Assembly: GCA_021372245.1 (NCBI GenBank)
Contig: JAJFUV010000071.1
Coordinates: forward strand, 1-38,030
DNA from: Terriglobales bacterium
Lineage (GTDB): Bacteria; Acidobacteriota; Terriglobia; Bryobacterales; Bryobacteraceae
Length of the DNA: 38,030 nucleotides
Direction: 5' to 3'
The notes under the pieces are model-generated. The model did no database searches. It saw nothing but the letters and a program-made list of their open reading frames with translations, and was not told where the DNA came from. Below are positions 25,821 through 33,887 of this stretch, in pieces (the stretch's first letter is position 1; each line of letters starts with the position of its first letter). The position numbers and the translations under genes were made by a program.

Positions 25821-25922
25821 ATGGATAATGCGACATTAGCGACGATACTTTGGATTGCAGCCGCGGTGGTCTTCGTCCTCTATATCTTGCGGCGGCGCAG
25901 CCGGAAGAAGAAACAGTTTTGA
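25821..25922 (+). CDS. 33-residue single-pass membrane microprotein at end of Tad operon
   Basis: Short reading frame with ATG 25821 and TGA 25920-25922. It has a strong Shine-Dalgarno, TAGGAGG, 11 bases upstream. The product starts MDNATLATILWIAAAVVFVL and ends in a very basic tail (YILRRRSRKKKQF). One transmembrane helix of about 17 residues with a positively charged C-terminal tail fits a protein with its N-terminus outside and C-terminus in the cytoplasm. It lies 15 bases after tadC and before a hairpin, so it is the last gene of the pilus transcript. I recognise no family. It could be a small platform or motor accessory subunit. Confidence 0.6.
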   Translation: MDNATLATILWIAAAVVFVLYILRRRSRKKKQF

Positions 25923-25940
25923 ACTTGGTCCTAACGGAAT

Positions 25941-25983
25941 GTTTGTGCCGTTCGGTTGCCTGGGTTCACCGAGCGGCACAAAC
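25941..25983. terminator. 16-bp near-perfect hairpin between convergent operons
   Basis: Arms GTTTGTGCCGTTCGGT (25941-25956) and ACCGAGCGGCACAAAC (25968-25983) pair with one mismatch, which is a U-G pair in the plus-strand RNA, around an 11-base loop. The right arm covers the last codons and stop of the minus-strand DUF362 gene. No T-run follows on either strand, so it is a hairpin barrier or Rho-assisted terminator for the Tad transcript and possibly for the opposite operon. Confidence 0.6.
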
Positions 25984-27075
25984 CGGTATCGAGGCGTACT
26001 TCCGAAAGAGCGCACCCCACGCAGTCTGTTTCAGCCACCGTTCAAAGACAACGCGATCTTTGAGCGGCCAGCGATACCAGTCGTGATAGCACTCCGATCC
26101 GAACACGAAGAGATGTACCAGGGGGGTGCGGAAGAGAAGCTTTTGCGCCCAGCTTAGCCAACCAAACCAGCAGATGTCTCCCACCATACTGGCAAGATTG
26201 TCCCCCACACTGAACCCCCAATTCTCATCCTTGATATCGTCTCCGACCAAACTGATATCGTTCGGATCACCCACACCGAGGCTCTGTTCACTTGCCATCC
26301 GGATGTAGCCTATTCCCAAAGGATCGAAGCCCATCACCTTAGCCGCGACGGCATCGATAGCGACTTGATCTGAGCTGGCGAGTATCAGGTTCTTCACGTG
26401 CGGGCGCATTGTGCGAGGCCCCGGACCATCACCGGCTGTGGTGCCGTCCATGATGGCGAAAAGTCCTGTGTGGATCTCTTTTTGAATGGCGAGCAAATCA
26501 ACCAGCGTCTCATGGATCCAGGTGTGCGTGTAGTGGCGTTTCGTGTTCAGCAGCCCGCCGAACGCGTTCTTCATGGCACCAGTGGTCGTTGTGTAGATAT
26601 GGCACTTCACGGTGGGGAGATGGACGATGTTCTTGCCTACAAAGTATTCCGGGATACGGATCCCATCCGGGAAGATTTTTTGCAGCGCTAACATCTTCGC
26701 TTTCGGCTTGTACTCGACCCAGCGCATGTCGGCGTCGTGGAAGTTGTAGAGGACCGGAATATCATAGCCGCGGAATACAGGAAGGTAGTGATTGAGATCC
26801 TCCCCTTTGAAGGCGTTGGTCACCACAGTTTTGTTCTGTACACAAGCGATTTGGCCGAATCCGTGTTTCCGCAAAGCCAATATGGCCCCCTCGAGTTGCC
26901 ACGGCGTAGTATTGGCGCCAGGAAAGGGGAAGTGCCACGAAATGTTGTCCTTCAGGATAGTTCCGGCGCGGCGATCGAGTACCGCCTCCATGCCTGCCAA
27001 CTCGCAGGCCCGGACAATGTCATCCAACACTGTGTCAGGGCTTGTGCGGACCACTGCAACGACTGATTTGGTCAA
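25966..27075 (-). CDS. DUF362-family protein
   Basis: Protein of 369 residues in the DUF362 family. Seen motifs are HLPTVKCHIYTTTTGAMKNA then FGGLL, and ASSDQVAIDAVAAKVMGFDP. No ferredoxin-type Cys cluster and no signal peptide are present, so it is probably cytoplasmic. The start TTG 27075 was chosen because GAGGAGGA sits five bases upstream and it overlaps the UbiA stop (TTGA), giving coupled translation. The longer frame back to 27132 lacks such a site. Biochemical function of this branch is unknown; the tight coupling to a polyprenyl-phosphate enzyme suggests a role in the same lipid-linked sugar route. A second, distant DUF362 protein lies at 36241-37278. Confidence 0.75.
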   Translation of the reverse strand: MTKSVVAVVRTSPDTVLDDIVRACELAGMEAVLDRRAGTILKDNISWHFPFPGANTTPWQLEGAILALRKHGFGQIACVQNKTVVTNAFKGEDLNHYLPVFRGYDIPVLYNFHDADMRWVEYKPKAKMLALQKIFPDGIRIPEYFVGKNIVHLPTVKCHIYTTTTGAMKNAFGGLLNTKRHYTHTWIHETLVDLLAIQKEIHTGLFAIMDGTTAGDGPGPRTMRPHVKNLILASSDQVAIDAVAAKVMGFDPLGIGYIRMASEQSLGVGDPNDISLVGDDIKDENWGFSVGDNLASMVGDICWFGWLSWAQKLLFRTPLVHLFVFGSECYHDWYRWPLKDRVVFERWLKQTAWGALFRKYASIPVCAAR

Positions 27076-28037
27076 AATGTTCCTCCTCGGTGACCGGATG
27101 TGTAGATCACGAAACAGCACACCAATAGCCACAACGCAATGCAGACGGTCAGCGGAAGATCTCGCACTACAAGGGACGCCGGATTACCGCCGTCGGACCG
27201 CACCTCTACCAGATAAAGGTACCGGAATAAACCGTAGATGACGAATGGAACGGTGTAAATGAGCCGGTCTGTCCCGAACTTGGCCATCGTGTCTGGTGCG
27301 ACCGTGTAGATCGCATAACAGACTACTGTTGCCGCACAGAGAATGACGTTTAATTGTGTAATCAGGGCAGTGGAATAAGAAGAGAGCACTTCACGGTGTT
27401 CGACACTGTTTCCCTTGAGCAGTTCAAGTTCGCTGCGCCGCTTGGCGAAACCCAGAAACAACGCCAAAAGCAACGTACAGAGTAAGACCCAGTGGGATGC
27501 CCCCACTCTTACTGCGGACGCCCCCACTAGGATCCGGATTACGAAGCCTGTGGCGATAGCGAACACATCCAGAAGCACAACGTTCTTCAGACACCATACG
27601 TAAAGTAGATTGATGGCCAAGTAGAGCGCCTCCAGGCCGGCCACGGAAGTGTTCGTTGCCACGAGCGCCAGGCAGAAACCTGCAGCGAGAAGTGCTGTGC
27701 CAAAGATGGCGGCACCTAGATGAGAGACCAGTCCGCTGGCGATGGGACGCGCCCGCTTCACAGGATGCTGGCGATCTTGGTCCTGGTCGAACCAGTCATT
27801 CAAGACGTATACTGCGCTCGCCACCAGGCTGAAGGAGAGAAACGCCCAAACAGCGAGAACAATGCTGCGTGACGAAGTGAGTTCTCCAGCGAAGATCAGT
27901 GGTGCGAATACGAACGCGTTCTTAATCCACTGATGTGGGCGAAGCAGGATGAAGTACGACCGCAATGAGGCAGCACGGCCGTGTGCGGCAGATCCACCGG
28001 CGGACGATGACACCCAAAGGTAATTCTTGATGGTCAT
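27072..28037 (-). CDS. UbiA-family prenyltransferase, decaprenyl-phosphate phosphoribosyltransferase-like
   Basis: Integral membrane enzyme of 321 residues with about nine helices. It has LRPHQWIKNAFVFAPL at 32-47 and the NDxxDxxxD motif as NDWFDQDQD at 80-88, followed by RQHPVKRARPIASG. The second motif region LKNVVLLDVFAIATGFVIR and FLGFAKRRSELELL also fit. These match bacterial decaprenyl-phosphate 5-phosphoribosyltransferases (mycobacterial Rv3806c type), which move phosphoribose from PRPP to polyprenyl phosphate, the first step to polyprenyl-phospho-arabinose, rather than menaquinone or heme UbiA enzymes. The stop overlaps the DUF362 start. No epimerase pair (DprE1/DprE2) is seen here. 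The polyprenyl acceptor length is unknown. Confidence 0.82.
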   Translation of the reverse strand: MTIKNYLWVSSSAGGSAAHGRAASLRSYFILLRPHQWIKNAFVFAPLIFAGELTSSRSIVLAVWAFLSFSLVASAVYVLNDWFDQDQDRQHPVKRARPIASGLVSHLGAAIFGTALLAAGFCLALVATNTSVAGLEALYLAINLLYVWCLKNVVLLDVFAIATGFVIRILVGASAVRVGASHWVLLCTLLLALFLGFAKRRSELELLKGNSVEHREVLSSYSTALITQLNVILCAATVVCYAIYTVAPDTMAKFGTDRLIYTVPFVIYGLFRYLYLVEVRSDGGNPASLVVRDLPLTVCIALWLLVCCFVIYTSGHRGGTF

Positions 28038-28157
28038 GTGCCCTCAATGAGCAAACTATCGGTAGGTAAGCATAGCTGCGTTAGCCCCGATTACAATTAG
28101 GCTTCCCGCGTACTGCGGTCTTGTACCCGGACTGCAACATTCACTGAACACCACCTG

Positions 28158-29609
28158 TTAGCCCCCGCCCTCAGTGAGCATCGTAAACCTTTTTCGCACT
28201 ATGGCAACGGCGCGTTCGCTTGTGGCATAGACAGAGACAGTTCCAAATTCAGGTGCGATACGGCGCCGGTGCAACCGCCACTGTCCTACTCGGACCCATT
28301 GGGAGGGGACCTGACCCTGGAACCACTCGTCGTAGATGAGTGCGAGGTCTATCCCCTTTGAGGCGGTTAGTTCCATCACGCAGCGAGGCTGTCTGGAAAG
28401 CCTGCATGTATAGGCCTCCCAGGATGCAAGTCCATAAAGATCCAGTACATAATTGGGGTTTCCATATGAAATCCATCCGACATCATTAGCAGCCACTGGG
28501 CCTCGATAGTAATCGACGGTCAAACGATGCATCTGGTAGTGTTGGTCGTAGATGTTGTTTGCCGCGATTGGGGTATCGATCGCAGCTCGCACGAATCCTA
28601 GCGACGCAAGTACCACACAACCAATAGCCAACCAGAACCTGTTACTACGTACTAGCGCGTCGCGCAGCAGATAGAACACGATCGGCAACAGGAAAGCGGA
28701 TAAATAGACTTCATACCTGTAGAACGAACCGTATTTTCCAAACGCGAGATGCGCCAACACGGGTATTATTGCAGAGACAGATAACCAACGGTCCTGTCCT
28801 TTCCTATGGAAACACAGCACAGCCAGCAAATATCCGGCAAATACATGCACCAGGGCGAACAGCGGTCTTCGTTGAAGGAAATTGTTCAAAAGCTCGAATC
28901 CAAGATGACCATCCGCTCCCCCAGTCTTCACTAGTACCGACATCGGTAAGAGTGGTAGGTTCATGGATCGCAGCCAGAATGAGAAAATCCCCATGAGTAT
29001 GATCATTATTGTGCCGGAAGCGAGCGCCGTCACACGATGCTTGCAGACAAAGAGGTAGATGAGCGCAGCCGACGAGACTGCGACACATTCGTATCGAACC
29101 AGAGGCGCGAGAACGACGACTGGTGGAAACCACAAAGGGACACGCTGCTCTTCGGTCGCCCGAATCAGGCCAACAGCCAGAGCGACAGAAAGGAGCACCT
29201 GCAGCGAGTGCTCCATACCCGTGAAAATGAGGCCAACTACGTTTCCGCACAATAGACCAGCCAGGACGAATGCTGTCACCCTGCTGCCCGCCCAAAATCG
29301 TTTCCCTGTGTGGATGAACAAAGAGGCCGTGCCAAGGGCGCAGAGGAGGTTTATGAGTAGAGGGAGGTATTCGTGAAGGCGAGTCCCTGCGAAGGGTGTC
29401 ACAAGAAACGGCCAGACGATTGAGGAGCAGGGTGACGAACTCTCGCCCATGTTTAGGCCATAGTGGCCCCTTGCGAGATTCTCGGCTACTCGGAGGTGTA
29501 TATAGGCATCATCTAGTGTGTACGCAAACTTACCGTGATTGAGCCAGAGTACCGTTGTGAGCTCCAGTGAAAAGACACCAATAAGAGCGCCAAGAATGAG
29601 TTTCGTCAT
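28158..29609 (-). CDS. Polytopic GT-C glycosyltransferase-like protein (arabinofuranosyltransferase-like)
   Basis: Protein of 483 residues from ATG 29609 with about nine to ten transmembrane segments. The frame extends upstream to 29873, but the extra 88 residues are hydrophilic and unlike a protein, and the first helix MTKLILGALIGVFSLELTTV begins at this ATG; no clear Shine-Dalgarno is visible. In the first outer loop, TLDDAYIHLRVAENLARGHY carries the DD pair (33-34) used by GT-C enzymes with polyprenyl-phosphate sugar donors. The C-terminus (about 370-480) is soluble. The combination with a phosphoribosyl-polyprenyl synthase next door recalls mycobacterial AftB beside Rv3806c. Substrate and acceptor are unknown. 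Confidence 0.65.
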   Translation of the reverse strand: MTKLILGALIGVFSLELTTVLWLNHGKFAYTLDDAYIHLRVAENLARGHYGLNMGESSSPCSSIVWPFLVTPFAGTRLHEYLPLLINLLCALGTASLFIHTGKRFWAGSRVTAFVLAGLLCGNVVGLIFTGMEHSLQVLLSVALAVGLIRATEEQRVPLWFPPVVVLAPLVRYECVAVSSAALIYLFVCKHRVTALASGTIMIILMGIFSFWLRSMNLPLLPMSVLVKTGGADGHLGFELLNNFLQRRPLFALVHVFAGYLLAVLCFHRKGQDRWLSVSAIIPVLAHLAFGKYGSFYRYEVYLSAFLLPIVFYLLRDALVRSNRFWLAIGCVVLASLGFVRAAIDTPIAANNIYDQHYQMHRLTVDYYRGPVAANDVGWISYGNPNYVLDLYGLASWEAYTCRLSRQPRCVMELTASKGIDLALIYDEWFQGQVPSQWVRVGQWRLHRRRIAPEFGTVSVYATSERAVAIVRKRFTMLTEGGG

Positions 29610-29871
29610 GCGGCAATTCAGGCTCGAAAAGACTCGACAGGCTGGACAGACTGAGAGATTGAATGTGATAGGATCCCGCCAGGCTTTACGCCGTTGCGAA
29701 TTCAAGAGTCTGACTCCACTAAGCAGTACGTAAGGCAATGTCGCACAGACACCATGCTGACTGCAATAGCCGTTTGTAGTCCTTCTGTTGCGATCAGGTC
29801 TCAAGAGATTGTTCTGCCCAGACTTCTGGTGTGGGAGAATCAGTGTACGATGAGGAGTCACGCGAGTGAGC

Positions 29872-30136
29872 ATGACTGGACGCGTCCCCCCACTTCGAAT
29901 TGTTGTTCATCCTTTTTGTGACGGCCAGCCGCGCAGCTCTTCTGTACGGAGTGGTGGGCTATGACCATCCCGCTGCTAGGCTTGATGAGATGGCTCATAT
30001 TGCGGAGAATCTTGTTAGAATTGGTCATCTCGCGGACCCTGCCCCGGTACGCCAAACTGGGGCGACCGATGTCGTCGCATCAGCGTATCGTGTTTTTCTG
30101 GCAATACAGGACTTGGGAGCGATACAGATACAGTAG
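29872..30136 (+). pseudogene. Broken first copy of the tandem GT-C-like paralog
   Basis: Fragment of about 85 residues matching the N-terminus of the three paralogs at 31276-35125. It contains DEMAHIAENLVRIGHLADPA, PVRQTGAT and AYRVFLA, closest to the copy at 31276 (GEMGHVAENLVRTG, PVRKTGAT, AYPFFLA). ATG 29872 reads MTGRVPP and is then out of frame. Removing one C from the C6 run at 29886-29891 joins it to FELLFILFVTASRAALLYG. The match ends after about residue 76, with a stop at 30134-30136 and no trace of the remaining ~330 residues. It therefore has both a frameshift and a 3' truncation. The 262 bases upstream, shared with the divergent gene, show nothing else recognisable. Confidence 0.75.
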
Positions 30137-30249
30137 TTTGCATTGAAGTGATTTTGCTTGATAGGATGTCAAATCTGTAAAGCGCTTGTAGGAGCCGTAC
30201 AGCGGGAAATTATCCGGCGTCATCATGCCGGGCATTGGAGTGTGCCGAA

Positions 30250-31248
30250 ATGAGCGAGCTGTTATATATGTGGCCCATGGCCATTGCACTGGGACTCGGA
30301 TGCCTCCTGTTGTGGCTCACTGAGGCGGGCTCAAAGTCTGCTGTAAAGCCCATTCTCTACGTCCTCGGAATACTCTCTCTCATACTGGGCATGAGGGGAT
30401 TGATGGTGCAACTGCGCAACATCCAATCACGTATCGAACAGGCGGATGCGGGCGCCCACCAGGCGTATCACCTTCAGGCAGAGCGGGCGATCCGCGACAT
30501 TCTCGCGCAGCCAAGCCGCAGCGACCTGAGGCGATTAGGCCATTTTGAGCACAGGGTGTTTTCTCAAAACGGCGAAGACGGGATCATCATGGAGATCTTC
30601 CGGAGGATCGGAACGACGGACCGTTCTTTCGTTGAGTTCGGAGCTTCAGATGGAAGCGAGAACAACACCGTGCTTCTGCTCACGGTGTGCGGTTGGAGAG
30701 GTGTATGGATGGATGGTGACAGTGACGCGGTCGAGCTTGCCGGTCGCCGCTTTGCGAACGAGGTGAACACTGGCCGATTGAGGATCAAGCGGACTTTCAT
30801 CACCGCCGGGAACATCGAGGGTCTCTTTCGGGAGATGAGAGTTCCTCAGGAGTTTGATCTTCTCTCGGTGGACATTGACCGCAACGACTACTATGTCTGG
30901 AAGGGAATCAAGGATTTTCGGCCGAGAGTAGTTGTCATTGAGTACAACCCGCTATTCCCTCCTTATCTCTCTTGGGTCGTCCCTTACGACGCCAACGCTA
31001 TGTGGGATGGCACATCTCATACTGGGGCGAGCCTGAAGGCGCTGGAGGAGCTTGGTTCTCAGAAGGGTTACAAACTGGTGGGATGCAGTCTTGCCGGAGT
31101 AAATGCTTTCTTTGTGCGGGACGACTGCGTGGGCGACCGCTTCGTAGCACCATTCACGGCGGAGAACCATTACGAGCCGGCAAGGTACCCCCTCGATTAT
31201 TTTGATGGCAATCATCGACGCAAGCCTTGGCACGGGAATGTCCAGTGA
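30250..31248 (+). CDS. Membrane-anchored FkbM-like methyltransferase-like protein
   Basis: Protein of 332 residues. Two N-terminal transmembrane helices (about 3-24 and 32-54) are followed by a helical, charged stretch (QLRNIQSRIEQADAGAHQAY). A Rossmann-type domain then contains VFSQNGEDGIIMEIFRRIG and the SAM-site-like FVEFGASDGSENNT, then LLSVDIDRNDYYVWKGI and RPRVVVIEYNP. This resembles FkbM-type methyltransferases, many of which modify sugars or lipids; the membrane anchor is unusual. ATG 30250 follows GGAG at nine bases. It sits between the broken paralog and the first intact GT-C-like paralog. Catalysis cannot be proven from sequence. Confidence 0.6.
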   Translation: MSELLYMWPMAIALGLGCLLLWLTEAGSKSAVKPILYVLGILSLILGMRGLMVQLRNIQSRIEQADAGAHQAYHLQAERAIRDILAQPSRSDLRRLGHFEHRVFSQNGEDGIIMEIFRRIGTTDRSFVEFGASDGSENNTVLLLTVCGWRGVWMDGDSDAVELAGRRFANEVNTGRLRIKRTFITAGNIEGLFREMRVPQEFDLLSVDIDRNDYYVWKGIKDFRPRVVVIEYNPLFPPYLSWVVPYDANAMWDGTSHTGASLKALEELGSQKGYKLVGCSLAGVNAFFVRDDCVGDRFVAPFTAENHYEPARYPLDYFDGNHRRKPWHGNVQ

Positions 31249-31275
31249 AGAGGGCTTCCTTCGGCCCGATTTCGA

Positions 31276-32610
31276 ATGCTAGTTTGTATTGCGATGGAGA
31301 ACTTGAAGGGGAATAGTTGGCTTCAGGGAAGGCCTGCGGGGCAGGAGGTAAGAGAGTTGTCCTTTCTTGCCCAAGTCGCCCTGTTGGGGGCCGGGCTGAC
31401 GCTTTGCTGGGCTGCGGTTGTGCCTGTTCATCCAGCGGCAATAGGCGGTGAGATGGGCCATGTCGCTGAGAACCTTGTTCGGACAGGACTGTTTGGCAAT
31501 CCATTTCCTGTTCGCAAAACGGGAGCGACAGCTATTGTAACCCCAGCTTACCCTTTCTTTCTCGCTGGACTCCTGAACGTGTTTGGCAGTTTCGGTGGTT
31601 TCGCGATTATATTGTCCGCGGCGTTGGCACATGGTATCCACGCCGCATTGCTGATCCGGTTCTCGCGTGTACTTTTCAACAGCAACGCGCCGGGAACTTG
31701 GGCCGCCATCCTTGCAGTGGGCTTGCCGACAATTCGTTTTGTACCGTGTTGGGAAGCTATTTTCGCGGCCGCTGGGACGCTCGCGTTTTGCATTCTGTTT
31801 GAGAGGTGGACTCTCTCGGACCGCGGCCTTGTCGGGAAGATGGTAGTTGGCGGCTTGATCGCTGGATTCTTGGCGCTCTTGAATCCTATAACCGCTCTCG
31901 TGGCGGTCCTCTGGGCAGGCCACATGTTGCTCGCGCGTTGGAACGACATGCAACGTCCGATCTTGTTAACTGCCTGCTTTGCCGTATCCTGGCTCGCAAC
32001 GCCACTTCCTTGGATGGTAAGAAACCAGATGGCGCTTGGTGCACCGGTGATCAAGGACGGCTTAGGCCTGAACCTGTTCCTGTCCAACAACGATTGTGCT
32101 ACAGGGAGTTTCGTTCCGGATCTGCGGTCGGGATGCATCGCGCGAAACACTCCTTACTGTAACCGGGCTGAGGCGGATCTTTTGGCAACTATGGGCGAAG
32201 TCAAATATGATGCCTATCGATTTGATACTGCGAAGGCCTGGATCACGGCAAACCCGAAACCATTCCTTCGGTTGACCGCTCGAAGAGTGTTCGAGTTCTG
32301 GTTCCCCAATCGGGCAGAAGCTCCATACACCGCTACGATCTCTTTTGTAACGGTGCTGTCGATGGCGGGCTTCGTCCTCATAGCAAAAAGAAACCGTGTG
32401 TTCTTCCGGTTCGCCGTCTGGGTCTCGATGCTGTATCCAGTGACGTACTACGTTGTATTCTCAGACAGTCGTTTCCGAATTCCTATTCTCTGGATCTCGC
32501 TATTGGGTGCCGGATATTTTCTGCAGGCCACTTGGGCTCGTTGTCAGTCGTGGCGTGCGGCCTACCAGAACAGAACGGGGGGGGCTCCCGCTCGGCCGTT
32601 TACGGTATGA
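31276..32610 (+). CDS. GT-C-like polytopic membrane protein, paralog 1 of 3
   Basis: Membrane protein of 444 residues with about nine to ten helices. After the first helix comes the loop GGEMGHVAENLVRTG, then KTGATAIVTPAYPFFLAGLL, a pattern of PMT/ArnT-like GT-C proteins with an acidic residue (Glu) in the loop. A conserved soluble segment LFLSNNDCATGSFVPDLRSG carries two Cys. The C-terminus ends YYVVFSDSRFRIPILWISLL. The start is ATG 31276 or ATG 31294; neither has a clear Shine-Dalgarno. The stop overlaps the next paralog (ATGA). The function is probably transfer or handling of polyprenyl-linked sugars; the acceptor is unknown. Confidence 0.65.
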   Translation: MLVCIAMENLKGNSWLQGRPAGQEVRELSFLAQVALLGAGLTLCWAAVVPVHPAAIGGEMGHVAENLVRTGLFGNPFPVRKTGATAIVTPAYPFFLAGLLNVFGSFGGFAIILSAALAHGIHAALLIRFSRVLFNSNAPGTWAAILAVGLPTIRFVPCWEAIFAAAGTLAFCILFERWTLSDRGLVGKMVVGGLIAGFLALLNPITALVAVLWAGHMLLARWNDMQRPILLTACFAVSWLATPLPWMVRNQMALGAPVIKDGLGLNLFLSNNDCATGSFVPDLRSGCIARNTPYCNRAEADLLATMGEVKYDAYRFDTAKAWITANPKPFLRLTARRVFEFWFPNRAEAPYTATISFVTVLSMAGFVLIAKRNRVFFRFAVWVSMLYPVTYYVVFSDSRFRIPILWISLLGAGYFLQATWARCQSWRAAYQNRTGGAPARPFTV

Positions 32611-33887
32611 AGAGAAACCGACAAAGCCTTGCCCTGTTCGTTGTGGTGACATTTCTCGGGGCTATTTGCAGCCTCGGGTATGCCGTTTTGTACCCTGATC
32701 ATCCCTTTGCGGTACGAGGCGAGATGGTGCGGGTGGCTCAGAACCTGGCTCTGCATGGGCAGTTCGCGAATCCATACCCCCTCCGTGAGACGGGGCCGAC
32801 CGCTGTAATGGCTCCCGCGTATTCCTTCTTTGTGGCAACTCTGCTCGTACTCTTTGGCGCGCACTACGCGGGAATGGTGATGGTATTGGGCACAGCCCTG
32901 ACCAACGGTCTGCATTCGGCATTGCTGATCCCACTATCACGTGCAGTCCTTCGGGATCAAAGACCAGGACTTTGGGCGGCCGTCCTTGCGGCAGGTTTCC
33001 CGTCAATCCGATTGTTTCCGGCCTGGGAGGCCATATCTGCGGCGACGGTGCTCTTAGGCTACTGCATCGTATCCTCGCACTGGCTCCACAAGAGGTCCGC
33101 GGAAGTAGGTCGGGCCATCCTCTTGGGGGCGGTGGCAGGATTCCTGGTGCTCTTGAATCCGGTGGTCGCCCTCGTTGCAATGATATGGGCGGGAGGATTA
33201 TTCCACGAGCGTTGGAACAACCTTCAGCGTCCACTCGCTGCGGCTGCCGGTTTCGGGTTGATGGCTCTTGCCGTGCCGTTACCATGGGTGGTTCGGAATC
33301 AGGTTGTACTTGGAGTACCCGTGATCAAGAACGCATTGGGGGTCAATCTACACGTATCGAATAACGATTGTGCCTCCAGCAGCTTTATATTGAATTTGCG
33401 CTCAGGGTGTCTTGGCAAGCACAGTCCCGATGCTAACAGAGCGGAAGCGGATCTTGTCGCTGACATGGGGGAAGGCAGGTATGACGCTTACCGGTTGAAC
33501 ACGGCCAAGAGTTGGATCAGTGCCCACCCAGGGATCTTTTGCCGCTTGACGGCACAGCGTGTTTTGGAATTTTGGTTTCCGAACGTGGCAGAGGGACCTT
33601 TCGCTTACACAATCGCGACTATTACGTTGTTGTCACTGGCCGGTTTCGTGCTGATGGCGAGGCAAGATGTTCTGTTCCTGCGATTCGCTGTCTGGACGTC
33701 ATTGCTGTATCCGCTGGTGTACTACGTAGTCTTTTCAGATAGCCGTTACCGTATTCCTATTCTCTGGATTTCACTTCTCGGAGCTGGTTACTGTTTACAA
33801 GCATGGTGGGAAAGATATTGTCTGTGGCGAAGGTCGCGTGACAATGGAAGACAGGCGGGCGCCTCCGCCCGACATACAGCGCCATGA
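32607..33887 (+). CDS. GT-C-like polytopic membrane protein, paralog 2 of 3
   Basis: Protein of 426 residues. ATG 32607 overlaps the stop of paralog 1 (ATGA), and the basic start MKRNRQ leads straight into the first helix, so the longer frame is rejected. It contains RGEMVRVAQNLALHG, ETGPTAVMAPAYSFFVATLL, VSNNDCASSSFILNLRSG and YYVVFSDSRYRIPILWISLL, all shared with the other copies. About nine to ten transmembrane helices are expected. The stop again overlaps the next gene, so the three are translated as a chain. Each may transfer the same sugar to a different acceptor, or act as parts of one complex. Confidence 0.65.
   Translation: MKRNRQSLALFVVVTFLGAICSLGYAVLYPDHPFAVRGEMVRVAQNLALHGQFANPYPLRETGPTAVMAPAYSFFVATLLVLFGAHYAGMVMVLGTALTNGLHSALLIPLSRAVLRDQRPGLWAAVLAAGFPSIRLFPAWEAISAATVLLGYCIVSSHWLHKRSAEVGRAILLGAVAGFLVLLNPVVALVAMIWAGGLFHERWNNLQRPLAAAAGFGLMALAVPLPWVVRNQVVLGVPVIKNALGVNLHVSNNDCASSSFILNLRSGCLGKHSPDANRAEADLVADMGEGRYDAYRLNTAKSWISAHPGIFCRLTAQRVLEFWFPNVAEGPFAYTIATITLLSLAGFVLMARQDVLFLRFAVWTSLLYPLVYYVVFSDSRYRIPILWISLLGAGYCLQAWWERYCLWRRSRDNGRQAGASARHTAP

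Noticed and set aside
29610..29873. N-terminal extension of the GT-C-like protein to 29873
   Set aside because: The extra 88 residues are hydrophilic and Cys/Arg-rich, and the first membrane helix starts at ATG 29609.
29886..29891. C6 run as a phase-variation switch
   Set aside because: The run is short, and the gene also lacks most of its 3' part, so slippage could not restore it.
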